From an uncultured Haliea sp. (GTDB lineage Bacteria; Pseudomonadota; Gammaproteobacteria; Pseudomonadales; Halieaceae), in the NCBI GenBank assembly GCA_913061115.1, contig CAJXTK010000002.1, positions 1-51,547 on the forward strand: a stretch of DNA of 51,547 nt. The letters run 5' to 3'. This document shows, piece after piece, positions 26,806 through 34,990 of the stretch (the stretch's first letter is position 1; every line of letters starts with the position of its first letter). Below the pieces are notes generated by a model that was not told the origin of the DNA, ran no database searches, and worked only from the letters and a program-made list of their open reading frames with translations. Both the position numbers and the translations under genes were made by a program.

Positions 26806-27728
26806 TATGCCTCCGCGACCTCTGTGCTGGTATAACCGAACGCCGGCAAAAGAAACGAATCTACCATAGCATCCAACTCCGCCACTTGATCGTCATCAAA
26901 ATAATCGCGGTAACCGCCGACCTTGGCTTTCCGCACCTTGAACGTATTGGGATCATTGACGTCCTTGGCCTGCACGCGACTGCCACTGCGCCAGAAATAA
27001 TTTTCCTGTTCTTTCTTCCGCAGATTCTCCACCGAAGCAAACTCCGCTGTATCCCGGAGATAGTCTGTATTAGCTTCAAGCCCCAGAAATGTGACAATTT
27101 TTGCCATTTCCTGTTCAGGATGTGAGCGCAAGTCTTCATACCGTACCACCAGCAAATGCTGAATTTTCGGTAGCTCTCTAGCCCAATTGTTAAGAAATTC
27201 AATGATGTGCGAGAGGCCCTGGTTGTCGTCCTTCACAAAATCGTAAACCGAAATATCCGCCTCATGTGCGGGATAGTGATTCATGGCCTTCTTCTCCGGC
27301 CGCATGCGGTACTTCCACTGAAAAAACTGTGACACGGCGACATCGATGGGGTTGCGCACTAGCAGCACTGTCTTCTTGCTATAAAAATCTTTTTTCGAAC
27401 CGACATTACCCGTGTAGCCGCGCAGGTAGTTATCATGGGTAAAGAAGATTTTAGGGATATCCCCGTTGAGCCGGGTAAAATTATCAAAGCCCATTAAAAT
27501 GTTGTCGGGCAACTTGTACACCAGCTGGTAGTAGCGCGAGATCATTACCCGCACCCACGTGCGGCCGCTCTTACCGTAAGAGGCAAAAATGTACTGACAG
27601 TGGTTGTACTTCCAGAATTCCTCTCTACCTCGACGCCAGCGCTGTAACTCGTGCGCCTTAGCCTCTGGTAAAAATACCGAAATTGCCCGTACCAACCATT
27701 TGATCAGTCGCTTGATAATCATATGCAT
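26805..27728 (-). CDS. PAPS-dependent sulfotransferase (paralogue 1)
   Basis: A 307-residue Sulfotransfer_1-type enzyme. The 5'-phosphosulfate loop is YGKSGRTWVR (about 51-60), the candidate catalytic His is H99 in FFTHDN, and the 3'-phosphate site is VRNPIDVAVSQFF with R126 and S134. The C-terminal PAPS loop reads VRKAKVGGYRDYF rather than the classical RKGxxGDWKNxF. It would transfer sulfate to a hydroxyl of a sugar or lipid. ATG 27728 follows AGGAG at eight bases. It is the first gene of a tightly overlapped operon with GT-like and oxygenase genes, behind a candidate promoter at 27768-27794. Confidence 0.88.
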   Translation of the reverse strand: MHMIIKRLIKWLVRAISVFLPEAKAHELQRWRRGREEFWKYNHCQYIFASYGKSGRTWVRVMISRYYQLVYKLPDNILMGFDNFTRLNGDIPKIFFTHDNYLRGYTGNVGSKKDFYSKKTVLLVRNPIDVAVSQFFQWKYRMRPEKKAMNHYPAHEADISVYDFVKDDNQGLSHIIEFLNNWARELPKIQHLLVVRYEDLRSHPEQEMAKIVTFLGLEANTDYLRDTAEFASVENLRKKEQENYFWRSGSRVQAKDVNDPNTFKVRKAKVGGYRDYFDDDQVAELDAMVDSFLLPAFGYTSTEVAEA

Positions 27729-27767
27729 GTAAATTTCTCCTGATCGCGGACAGATCGCGAAGCGAAG

Positions 27768-27794
27768 GTTATAGGATGATCATGCCATTCTCAA
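27768..27794 (-). promoter_or_regulatory. Candidate sigma-70 promoter for the sulfotransferase operon
   Basis: On the minus strand, TTGAGA (27794-27789) and TATAAC (27773-27768) are separated by 15 bases, slightly short of the optimum. It lies ~40 bases upstream of the sulfotransferase ATG. It is supported only by position and consensus fit. Confidence 0.35.
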
Positions 27795-27937
27795 GGATGT
27801 GTGGTATTTTTAACGCCTTTCGCAGATCGCCACAAGCAATTGATTTTAATGAGGATTAGGTAAAAACACGGCCTTCAGCTGAAGCTCTCACCGCGTTGAC
27901 TAAACGTCTTGAGCAAGCCTCTCACCAACCGCCCGGG

Positions 27938-27947
27938 GAGTTAACTC
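27938..27947. promoter_or_regulatory. Palindrome GAGTTAACTC inside a longer inverted repeat
   Basis: A perfect 10-base palindrome is flanked by GG/TCC and by CCGC/GCGG arms about 28 bases apart. It lies in the divergent region between the sulfotransferase operon and the lipid-kinase operon, 55 bases before the latter's first start codon. It could be a regulator binding site or an RNA hairpin; no regulator gene is in the window. Confidence 0.3.
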
Positions 27948-28001
27948 TCCCAAAGCGGCTCTGGCCCAAGGTCACTTTTTTCGTCACGATGGTTATTCAA
28001 T

Positions 28002-28841
28002 ATGACTAAGCTAGCTAGAATTATCTTCATCAACGTGTTCATGGCGCTATCCAGCGTTAGTCAGGCCTCTACCATCGAAGCCCCGCAGCTACCTGAGTGG
28101 CGTGTAGTGGAGTTCGAGCAAACAGCGTTTTGGGCCACTGCGCGATCACGCATCGAAGTTCTTCCCGTCGCTGATGATCCGGAGCGCTGGGAATTGTACG
28201 TCGAGAGCTCTGTAGTGAATAATTCAGAGCGAGTGCGGGTGAATTTTGAGCCAGCCACGGGCCGGGCACTCACCCGCTCGCGCCTTAGCCAAGGCAAGCA
28301 AGAACGGGTGAAATCCTACGAGTATGAGGCCGATTTTATAGTCCGTGAACGTCGCGAGCCGGTGACTGATGACGATACCCTACCCCAGGATTGGCCGGCA
28401 ACGTCGCGCACGGAGCTTGTCTATCCTGCTTCGGCGAATGAAATCATGGTGACAACGCCCTACATGCTGCTGCTGCTTGCACAACAGTTGCAGGCGCAAG
28501 GGCCGGGAAAATCTATGGATGTGCTGATTCACACTGATTTGAACTTCTATCGAGTACATCTCACCAGTGGCAATGGCATCCCGATCACCGTTGACTACGA
28601 CATCACGGGGGAAGACCGTGCCGCTGGCACGCGTGAAACACTGGCCGTGGCCATACACGCCAAGCCGGACACGATACTCGAGAAAAAAAATGACTTCAGG
28701 CTGCTTGGACTGAATGGAGAGATTATTTTGTTCTTCGACCGCACTACTGGCTTGCCACTTCAAATACGCGGGCAAGCACCGCGCATTGGCGCCACCGAAA
28801 TCAACCTCAAGTCCGTCACTATGAGGGAATCCCTATTGTGA
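28002..28841 (+). CDS. Secreted protein of unknown family preceding the lipid kinase
   Basis: A 279-residue protein with an N-terminal signal peptide (cleavage likely near residue 22, VSQAS). The mature part is hydrophilic and appears beta-rich; segments include VNNSERVRVNFEPATGRALTR and RTTGLPLQIRGQAPRIG. I do not recognise the family. No metal or catalytic motif stands out. Its stop overlaps the GTG of the lipid-kinase gene in GTGA, so it is translationally coupled to it. Inference: a periplasmic factor for handling or transporting the kinase operon's lipid product. Confidence 0.75.
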   Translation: MTKLARIIFINVFMALSSVSQASTIEAPQLPEWRVVEFEQTAFWATARSRIEVLPVADDPERWELYVESSVVNNSERVRVNFEPATGRALTRSRLSQGKQERVKSYEYEADFIVRERREPVTDDDTLPQDWPATSRTELVYPASANEIMVTTPYMLLLLAQQLQAQGPGKSMDVLIHTDLNFYRVHLTSGNGIPITVDYDITGEDRAAGTRETLAVAIHAKPDTILEKKNDFRLLGLNGEIILFFDRTTGLPLQIRGQAPRIGATEINLKSVTMRESLL

Positions 28842-29803
28842 GACCGATGGCAGGTCCGATAGGTCTGATCAGCAACCCCAGCAGCGGCCACAACCGCGAC
28901 CAATTCGAAGGCATCCGCTCACGTATCGAGCGGCATCCAAGCATCCACCACCGTATTACGCACTGTACGGCTGATATCGGGCCTGTGCTGCAGGAACTTG
29001 CCGACCTCAATGTCCGGGTACTGGCAATCAATGGCGGCGATGGGACAGTGGCGGCCATTCTTGGTGCGCTTTTAGAATCGAAACCCTTCGTCACACCACC
29101 TCTAATCGCCCTACTGCCGGGCGGCACAGCCAACATGAGTGCTGGGGATGTAGGCCTGCGTGGCTCACTTAATAAGGCGGTCACGGACTTCTGCCGGTGG
29201 AGTGAAGGCAACCGTGAAACTGCTAATAAAATCGCGCAACGGGCAATGCTGCGGGTGGTCATAGACACCGACCAACCCGAGCGCTATGGAATGTTTCTCG
29301 GTGGCGGGGCAGTCATTCATGGCACGGAATACGCCCACAAGGAAATCCACTCGCGGGGCCTGCGCGATGATTTTAGCCTCGCGCTGGGCACACTGCGCAC
29401 TGTGTGGGGGGTCGTACGTGACGACCCAGATTTCAATCAGCAGGTCGACATCACACTGTCACTTGAAGACAGTGATCCGACCCAATACAGCACCCTAATC
29501 CTCGCCGTGAGCACTCTGCAGCGTCTGGCTTTCGGTATGCGCCCGTTCTGGAGCACAGAGCCTGGCGCCATTCGCCTGACTCTCATGGAACAGGGCTGTA
29601 CTCGCTTTGCCCGCACCTTCTTCTCTATTGTGCGCGGTCGTCACAGTCGCAATGCGATGCCGACATCGGGCTACCATAGCCACAACACCAATAGGGTAAC
29701 GCTTAAAATGGAAGGTAAAATCAATCTGGACGGAGAACTACTGCAGGTTGCCCAAGCTGCGACGATAAGCGCCAGCGAACCTCTGGCATTTTTGCGCCTG
29801 TGA
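28838..29803 (+). CDS. Diacylglycerol/sphingosine/ceramide kinase-type lipid kinase
   Basis: A 321-residue DAGK-catalytic-domain protein. The ATP-site opening is LISNPSSGHNR (residues 10-20), the central loop is NGGDGTVAAIL with GGDGT at 66-70, and LLPGGTANM lies at 93-100. The family phosphorylates the hydroxyl of diacylglycerol, sphingoid bases or ceramide on the cytoplasmic face of the inner membrane. The nearby serine palmitoyltransferase-like and ceramide synthase-like genes favour a sphingolipid substrate; from memory, Caulobacter has a ceramide kinase (CpgB) of this fold. GTG start within GTGA overlaps on both sides, so it is the middle gene of a coupled trio. Confidence 0.82.
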   Translation: MRPMAGPIGLISNPSSGHNRDQFEGIRSRIERHPSIHHRITHCTADIGPVLQELADLNVRVLAINGGDGTVAAILGALLESKPFVTPPLIALLPGGTANMSAGDVGLRGSLNKAVTDFCRWSEGNRETANKIAQRAMLRVVIDTDQPERYGMFLGGGAVIHGTEYAHKEIHSRGLRDDFSLALGTLRTVWGVVRDDPDFNQQVDITLSLEDSDPTQYSTLILAVSTLQRLAFGMRPFWSTEPGAIRLTLMEQGCTRFARTFFSIVRGRHSRNAMPTSGYHSHNTNRVTLKMEGKINLDGELLQVAQAATISASEPLAFLRL

Positions 29804-30753
29804 ATACCTACCCCAAGGTCGCCGGTCCCGACGCAGTATTGGACCCGACGCTAGCGGCGCTGTTGGCACAACTTGATGCCCGCCATCACGGTACTATCTG
29901 CAGCACGTTAGTGTATGGCTCCTGCCTGCGCAGCGGCGATATCTATGACGGGCTGCTGGACCTGTATCTGATCTGCGATAGCTATCGCGCAGCCTATCGC
30001 CGCCCTCTACTAGCGGCTGCTAACTGGCTGTTACCTCCCAATGTCTTCTATGCCGAGCAAAAGCCGGTAGACGATGGCAATGAGGGCAAGACCCTGCGCA
30101 GCAAAGTCACCGTCATTTCCTTGCGCGATTTCCAACGAGGTTGCTCACCAGCCTGGTTCGAGTCCTATATCTGGGGCCGTTTCGCGCAGCCCACCCGCAT
30201 CTTATATGCCCGTGACCAATCAGTGCGAGGTCAGATAGAAACAGCCCTCACGCAGGCAGCGCATACCCTGCTGCGAAAGGCTCTGCCAGCTCTACCCGCT
30301 CAGGGCAGCCTTCTGACCTTGTGGGAGCAATCGCTAAGCCTAAGCTATGCGACAGAACTGCGTACAGAGCGCGGCGGGCGGGCCCAGGAGTTAGCAAGCA
30401 CGTCCCTGGACTTCTATGGAGCCCTGACGCGGCATCACGCAAGCGACCTCGGGTTTTCCTTCTCCTTGCACACGCAGGACGAGGAACTGCATTATCGCAG
30501 CCAGATTGGCACCATCAGGCGCCGACTTGCGACGCTGGCATGGGCGCTTCGACGGGGCCAAGGTAAGCTCCTATCTATCGTGCGGCTGATCAAAGCGCTG
30601 TTCACTTTCGAGGGCGGATTGGACTACATAGCCTGGAAGCTCGAGCGTCACTCGGGGGAGGAAATCCTCATCCCCGATGCGGTCAGGCGTGCGCCACTCA
30701 TCCACCTATGGGGATTTTTTTGGGGTCTTTACCGCCGCGGGATTTTTAAGTAA
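29800..30753 (+). CDS. Tam41-like CDP-lipid synthase (nucleotidyltransferase fold)
   Basis: A 317-residue protein that lines up by eye with mitochondrial Tam41 CDP-diacylglycerol synthases. Similar features are LVYGSCLRSGDIYDGLLDLY (nucleotidyltransferase YGS at 39-41 and acidic D54), then NWLLPPNVFY, KVTVISLRDF, YIWGRFAQPTRILYARD and LSLSYATELRTERG. Tam41 activates phosphatidic acid with CTP. Directly after the lipid kinase (GTGA overlap), it could activate ceramide 1-phosphate or phosphatidic acid with CTP. The match is from recalled motifs, not an alignment. The C-terminal ~100 residues are basic with a hydrophobic end (LWGFFWGLYRRG) suited to membrane contact. Confidence 0.6.
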   Translation: MNTYPKVAGPDAVLDPTLAALLAQLDARHHGTICSTLVYGSCLRSGDIYDGLLDLYLICDSYRAAYRRPLLAAANWLLPPNVFYAEQKPVDDGNEGKTLRSKVTVISLRDFQRGCSPAWFESYIWGRFAQPTRILYARDQSVRGQIETALTQAAHTLLRKALPALPAQGSLLTLWEQSLSLSYATELRTERGGRAQELASTSLDFYGALTRHHASDLGFSFSLHTQDEELHYRSQIGTIRRRLATLAWALRRGQGKLLSIVRLIKALFTFEGGLDYIAWKLERHSGEEILIPDAVRRAPLIHLWGFFWGLYRRGIFK

Positions 30754-30882
30754 CAACGGACTGATATCCAGCGTAGCGCGTACTATTCACGTTCAAAACA
30801 GTTCCTCGAAATAGCAAATTAAGACGTATTCCTTTATAGTTTTAGGATCATTAAAGTGACCTCTGACAGCCTTGGCAACCCC

Positions 30883-31827
30883 ATGAAAGCCTCCGTATTT
30901 ATTCAAACCAACCATAAGCAAATTACCGGTGCCATCGTCGCCAAACACGCCCTGCGTCGCTACTCCCTCAACAACGACAAGTTCGATGTGCAGATTATGG
31001 ACAGCCGCGACTACCCCTTTTTCGCTGCTAGGGAAGGTCAAGAGTACCTTCGTGACGGCGTCAAGCGTACCTGGCTGAATGACGATTTGCAGTCTTTTAC
31101 GCCAACACGGTTCATGCCGCCAAAGCTGATGAATTACGAGGGCCGCGCTGTGGTCATCGACCCCGACATCTTCGCCACTGCCGATATTTGGGCGCTACTT
31201 AGTCGGAACATGGAGGACAATGCCATCATGTGCCGCATGCGATCCGGCCCCAAGGGTCTGATCGATAAATGTATGGCCAGCAGCGTTATGCTGCTTGATT
31301 GCGCCAAACTCCCCCATTGGGATGCCCACAAAAGCTTTGAAGCCATGTTCGATTTCACCCAGGACTACCAACCTTGGATATGTCTGAAGGAAGAGGATCA
31401 AGCCTCAATCGGTTTTTTCGAGACCCAGTGGAACGATTTCGACAAGTTCTCACTGGACACCAAATTGCTCCACACCACACGGCGCAAGACTCAACCCTGG
31501 AAGACCGGCCTGCCTACCGACTGGCGTCCCGCGGAACGCTTTCGCCTGTTCCCCCCTGCGGCCTGGATCATGCGCGCACGCCGCAAACTGTTTGGCGAGT
31601 ACGCTTTTTTGGGCAACTATAAGCAGCACCCCGATCGCAACCAGGAAGCGTTCTTCTTTGGCCTGCTTAAGGAGTGCATACAAGAGGGCAAGATTAGCGA
31701 GGACTTCTTACGCGCTGAGATGGCACAGAACCATGTTCGCCATGACGCATTGGAAATTCTGGCCAATACACCCGATTTACCCTCGGCACCGCTGCATCCG
31801 CTCAGCGCGTTATCACAAGCTGCCTGA
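30883..31827 (+). CDS. GT-A-like glycosyltransferase family protein (paralogue 2)
   Basis: A 314-residue paralogue of the proteins at 25891 and 33050. Shared blocks are VFIQTNHKQITGAIVAKHALRR, WLNDDLQSFTPTRFMPPKLM, the DxD-like DPDIFATADIW, KTQPWKTGLPTDW and EAFFFGLLKEC. The ATG at 30883 aligns with paralogue starts; a GTG at 30856 is the other option. Its last 26 bases overlap the 3' end of the ELM1-family gene on the opposite strand. It follows the lipid kinase/Tam41-like trio by ~130 bases and may be cotranscribed with it. Confidence 0.6.
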   Translation: MKASVFIQTNHKQITGAIVAKHALRRYSLNNDKFDVQIMDSRDYPFFAAREGQEYLRDGVKRTWLNDDLQSFTPTRFMPPKLMNYEGRAVVIDPDIFATADIWALLSRNMEDNAIMCRMRSGPKGLIDKCMASSVMLLDCAKLPHWDAHKSFEAMFDFTQDYQPWICLKEEDQASIGFFETQWNDFDKFSLDTKLLHTTRRKTQPWKTGLPTDWRPAERFRLFPPAAWIMRARRKLFGEYAFLGNYKQHPDRNQEAFFFGLLKECIQEGKISEDFLRAEMAQNHVRHDALEILANTPDLPSAPLHPLSALSQAA

Positions 31828-32914
31828 CCGTCTGCGCTGCGCGCTTCAGTTCATTGTGTGCAACTGATCCGGACCCCTGCGAAGGAGCAGAAGGCGACGC
31901 GATAGCCGCCCTCAAGCCATCTGCAGCAGAGTGGATCATACTGGGCTCCAACCATCGTGCCCCACCATCGCGCACCAAAGTATTCTGAATATTACCAATA
32001 TCGCGCCGCATACGGGCGGGCCCGAAACGCATTGCAACGCGGTGACTGAGCGGTTTGTAGCGGTAGCTGTGCGGCAGCGTCCACCAATGCGCCGCGCCGT
32101 CGCCCACATCAAATATGTAAAGCGGCCGGCCCGTATCGACGGCTTCGCCCAGCATGGACATGGACTCGCCAGTGACCACAAAAGCATCTGCCAGCGCCAA
32201 CAGTCCTCGATAAGGGTTGTCATCCCCACTGCCCCAACGGTAGCAAAGATTCGGAGCGGTCAATTGCGCCTGCAAAGCATCTCCGGCCGCACGCGGTGTG
32301 CGTGCACTGTCGGTCAACAACACAGAGCCGCCTGCAGCAGTAGCAAGATCCGCAGCCAGTGAGCCCAGCCGCCGACCCTTCTCACCGGTCATGACAAAGC
32401 GGCCACTGTCACCCCCTACAAGCACTGCCAACCAAGGACGCGGAAGGGCCGCCAACTGCGGGCGCAACTGATTTTCGGCACGTCTGAGGCCTTCCAGCGA
32501 CACACGGTGCAATGGCAGAGTGTTGTGCAGGATGTTGTCCTGCTGTGGCAAAAAGTACTGTGGGGTCGTCACGATCAGATCCCAACTCGACAGAGACGCC
32601 CAGGGGCGGCCAATATGGACCAGACGAGTGAGTCCACCAGATTGCTGCCTTATCCACTGTGCTACAGGCTCATTGCGACGCCCGGCGCTGATCACAATAT
32701 CCGGCCAGGGAGCCTGCAAATCACTGGATTGACGGCGATCGATCCCCACAAGCGTCGCCCCAGTGCCGAGATGACTCAACAGTTCCCAGGGCCTGGCCGC
32801 TATAGACTTCTCTACGCTGTCCAAGTCCAATTCCGCAGCCAGAGCGCGCACCTGCGTATTATCGCCGGCTTTCTTCCCCAGCAGACACCAGACTGTTAAT
32901 TGATCCTCGCCCAC
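31802..32914 (-). CDS. ELM1-family (DUF1022) protein, paralogue 1
   Basis: A 370-residue member of the family named after plant mitochondrial fission factor ELM1. Typical blocks are VWCLLGKKAGDNTQVRALAAEL at the N-terminus, LQAPWPDIVISAGRRNEPVAQWIR, THIS-type pattern LVHIGRPWASLSSWDLIVTTPQY, AVLVGGDSGRF and DAFVVTGESMSMLGEAVDTGRPLYIFD. The late VTGESMSMLGEA block and two-domain layout look like GT-B glycosyltransferases, and bacterial members often sit in lipid A/core loci, but the activity is unknown. GTG start. It diverges from the third GT-like paralogue. Confidence 0.8.
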   Translation of the reverse strand: MGEDQLTVWCLLGKKAGDNTQVRALAAELDLDSVEKSIAARPWELLSHLGTGATLVGIDRRQSSDLQAPWPDIVISAGRRNEPVAQWIRQQSGGLTRLVHIGRPWASLSSWDLIVTTPQYFLPQQDNILHNTLPLHRVSLEGLRRAENQLRPQLAALPRPWLAVLVGGDSGRFVMTGEKGRRLGSLAADLATAAGGSVLLTDSARTPRAAGDALQAQLTAPNLCYRWGSGDDNPYRGLLALADAFVVTGESMSMLGEAVDTGRPLYIFDVGDGAAHWWTLPHSYRYKPLSHRVAMRFGPARMRRDIGNIQNTLVRDGGARWLEPSMIHSAADGLRAAIASPSAPSQGSGSVAHNELKRAAQTVRQLVITR

Positions 32915-33049
32915 GCAGTTTCCTTATTACATCGATTGTCGGTAACGGCCACACCAGAGCGTCGCTCCAAAAATTGCCAAAGCCAGACGTTTGTAGAAGA
33001 TCGCAGTAGCGTTAAACTATCCCACACATTATGCGCGAGAAGAAACAGT

Positions 33050-33937
33050 TTGAAACCAACCGTTTTTATTCACACAAACCACAAGCAGATGCTAGGCGCA
33101 CTGGTCAGTCGTTATTCGCTGCGCAAACGTTCTGCTCACACGGATAAATTCGATGTGAAATTCATCGAGTTAAAGAGCTACCCCTGCATGCTGGAGCGTG
33201 AAGGACAGCTCTACCGCCGCGACGGTGAATTGCGCCCGTGGCTGAATGACGACCTACAATCCTTTACCCCGCTGCGCTTCGCCCCACCCCAACTGATGAA
33301 CTACGAAGGCCGCGCAGTGATCATGGATCCAGATATTTTCGCCGTTGGGGATATTTGGGAGTTACTGAGCCGTGACATGGCAGGCGCGTCAATCATGTGT
33401 CGCCCAAAATCTGGACGCAAGGGTCGCAAAGGTGCTTACGCCTCTAGTGTGATGCTGCTTGATTGCGCCAAACTCCAGCATTGGCAGTTTGAAAGCAACT
33501 TTGCGGATATGTTCGAGCCAGCAAAACGGGATTACATGGAATGGATATCGCTTAAACTGGAAAACCCCGCAACAGTTAACCCACTTGAAAATCAATGGAA
33601 CGATTTCGATCATCTGACTGAAGACACTAAACTGCTGCACAATACCAAACGCAAAACACAACCCTGGAAAACAGGTCTCAAGGTCGACTATCGCCCCGCA
33701 GACACGTTCCAGTTATTTCCCCCCAGACACTGGTTGCGACGTGGTCGCCGTGCCTTGTTTGGCGATTATACATTTGCCGGCACCTACACCGCTCACCCCG
33801 ACCCAAGGCAGGAAGCCTTCTTTTTTGGATTGGTGCGCGAAGCACTCGAAGATGGAGAATTTACCGAAGCCCTGCTGCGTGAGGAGATTGCTCAGGGGCA
33901 CTTACGCCCTGATGCACTGGAACTGATCGGCGCCTGA
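33050..33937 (+). CDS. GT-A-like glycosyltransferase family protein (paralogue 3)
   Basis: A 295-residue third paralogue with the same blocks: TVFIHTNHKQMLGALVSRYSLR, WLNDDLQSFTPLRFAPPQLM, DPDIFAVGDIWELL, RKTQPWKTGLKVDYRPAD and EAFFFGLVREAL. TTG 33050 is chosen because it aligns with the conserved start of the family (KPTVFIHTN); the frame stays open for 50 codons upstream without homology. The ribosome site is weak (GAGAAG). It is more similar by eye to paralogue 1 than to paralogue 2 around the DxD-like motif. Confidence 0.6.
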   Translation: MKPTVFIHTNHKQMLGALVSRYSLRKRSAHTDKFDVKFIELKSYPCMLEREGQLYRRDGELRPWLNDDLQSFTPLRFAPPQLMNYEGRAVIMDPDIFAVGDIWELLSRDMAGASIMCRPKSGRKGRKGAYASSVMLLDCAKLQHWQFESNFADMFEPAKRDYMEWISLKLENPATVNPLENQWNDFDHLTEDTKLLHNTKRKTQPWKTGLKVDYRPADTFQLFPPRHWLRRGRRALFGDYTFAGTYTAHPDPRQEAFFFGLVREALEDGEFTEALLREEIAQGHLRPDALELIGA

Positions 33938-34055
33938 ATCCACCGTTAACGATTCACGATCGATACGAGCAAGACGGCCAAAAACACTGGTCCTACCTAT
34001 AACTAAAAGGGAGAAAGCACTCGCCTTGCGTTGGCCGAGAATCCGAAGTGACGGG

Positions 34056-34988
34056 TTACTTGTAATTAAAGAGGGGGGCCAAGGTGTCCGCCAGTCTGGC
34101 GTCGATTGTGGCGACTTCTTCATCAGTAAAGTAATCACGATAACCACCGACTTTGGCGCGACGAACCTTGAAGCTGTCGGGGTTATCCTTATCGCGAGGC
34201 ATCATGCGACCGCCAGCGAGGCGAAGCTGCTGCGACCCTTCCATTTTTTTCATATTCTCATAAGAAGAGTAATCCACGGCTGCATTGACTTGCGTCTCAG
34301 TGGCGTCCACCTGCATGAAATCGAGCATGCGACGCAGTTCTTCACGCGGCCGCGCGCGCAGGTCCTCATAGCGCAGCAAATGAAAGCACTCCATCTTATC
34401 CACTTCCCGCGCCCATAAATTCAGATAATCGGTCACGGCCTGCATACTGCCGCCGTTGTCGCCCATGACAAAATCGAACAGACTTATATCACTGCCCCGG
34501 GGCGGATAGTTGTTGATTGCTATCTTGGTTGACTTCACCCGGAACTTCCATTGAAAAAACTGTGATACCGCGACATCGCGAGGGTCCCGGGCAAGCAGAA
34601 TCACGCGCTTGTCATAAAACGGGGCTTTCGTGTCGAAGTCTCCGGTAAAATCTTTGATGTAATTGTCGTGCGTAAAAAACGTTTTGGGGACTTCGCGGTT
34701 AAGATTGTGGAAGTTATCAAACCCCAGAATGGCATTTTCAGGAAACTTGTACATCACACGAAATAGATGGGAGATCATCACCCGCAACCAGGTCCGCCCG
34801 CTTTTACCGAAAGACACTATCACGACGTCAGCCCTGTGCAGCTTGTCAAACTGCTCTACGCCGCGGAGCTTGCGCTCAGCCACTAGAATATCTGCCTCTG
34901 GCTGACCACGCATACGCCAGTGCAACGCTCGACGCGAGAGCTTCTTACTCGCTGTCTGCAGGGCTTGGCGTACATTTTGAAAAGCCAT
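34056..34988 (-). CDS. PAPS-dependent sulfotransferase (paralogue 2)
   Basis: A 310-residue sulfotransferase. The PAPS motifs are SFGKSGRTWLRVMIS (5'-phosphosulfate loop) and LARDPRDVAVSQFFQWKFR (3'-phosphate site), with FFTHDNYIKD holding the candidate base. The C-terminal loop is VRRAKVGGYRDYF. ATG 34988 lies two bases after the stop of sulfotransferase paralogue 3 and is preferred to an in-frame start inside that gene. The two are a tandem pair sharing one transcript, clearly duplicated but diverged. Confidence 0.87.
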   Translation of the reverse strand: MAFQNVRQALQTASKKLSRRALHWRMRGQPEADILVAERKLRGVEQFDKLHRADVVIVSFGKSGRTWLRVMISHLFRVMYKFPENAILGFDNFHNLNREVPKTFFTHDNYIKDFTGDFDTKAPFYDKRVILLARDPRDVAVSQFFQWKFRVKSTKIAINNYPPRGSDISLFDFVMGDNGGSMQAVTDYLNLWAREVDKMECFHLLRYEDLRARPREELRRMLDFMQVDATETQVNAAVDYSSYENMKKMEGSQQLRLAGGRMMPRDKDNPDSFKVRRAKVGGYRDYFTDEEVATIDARLADTLAPLFNYK

Positions 34989-34990
34989 AT

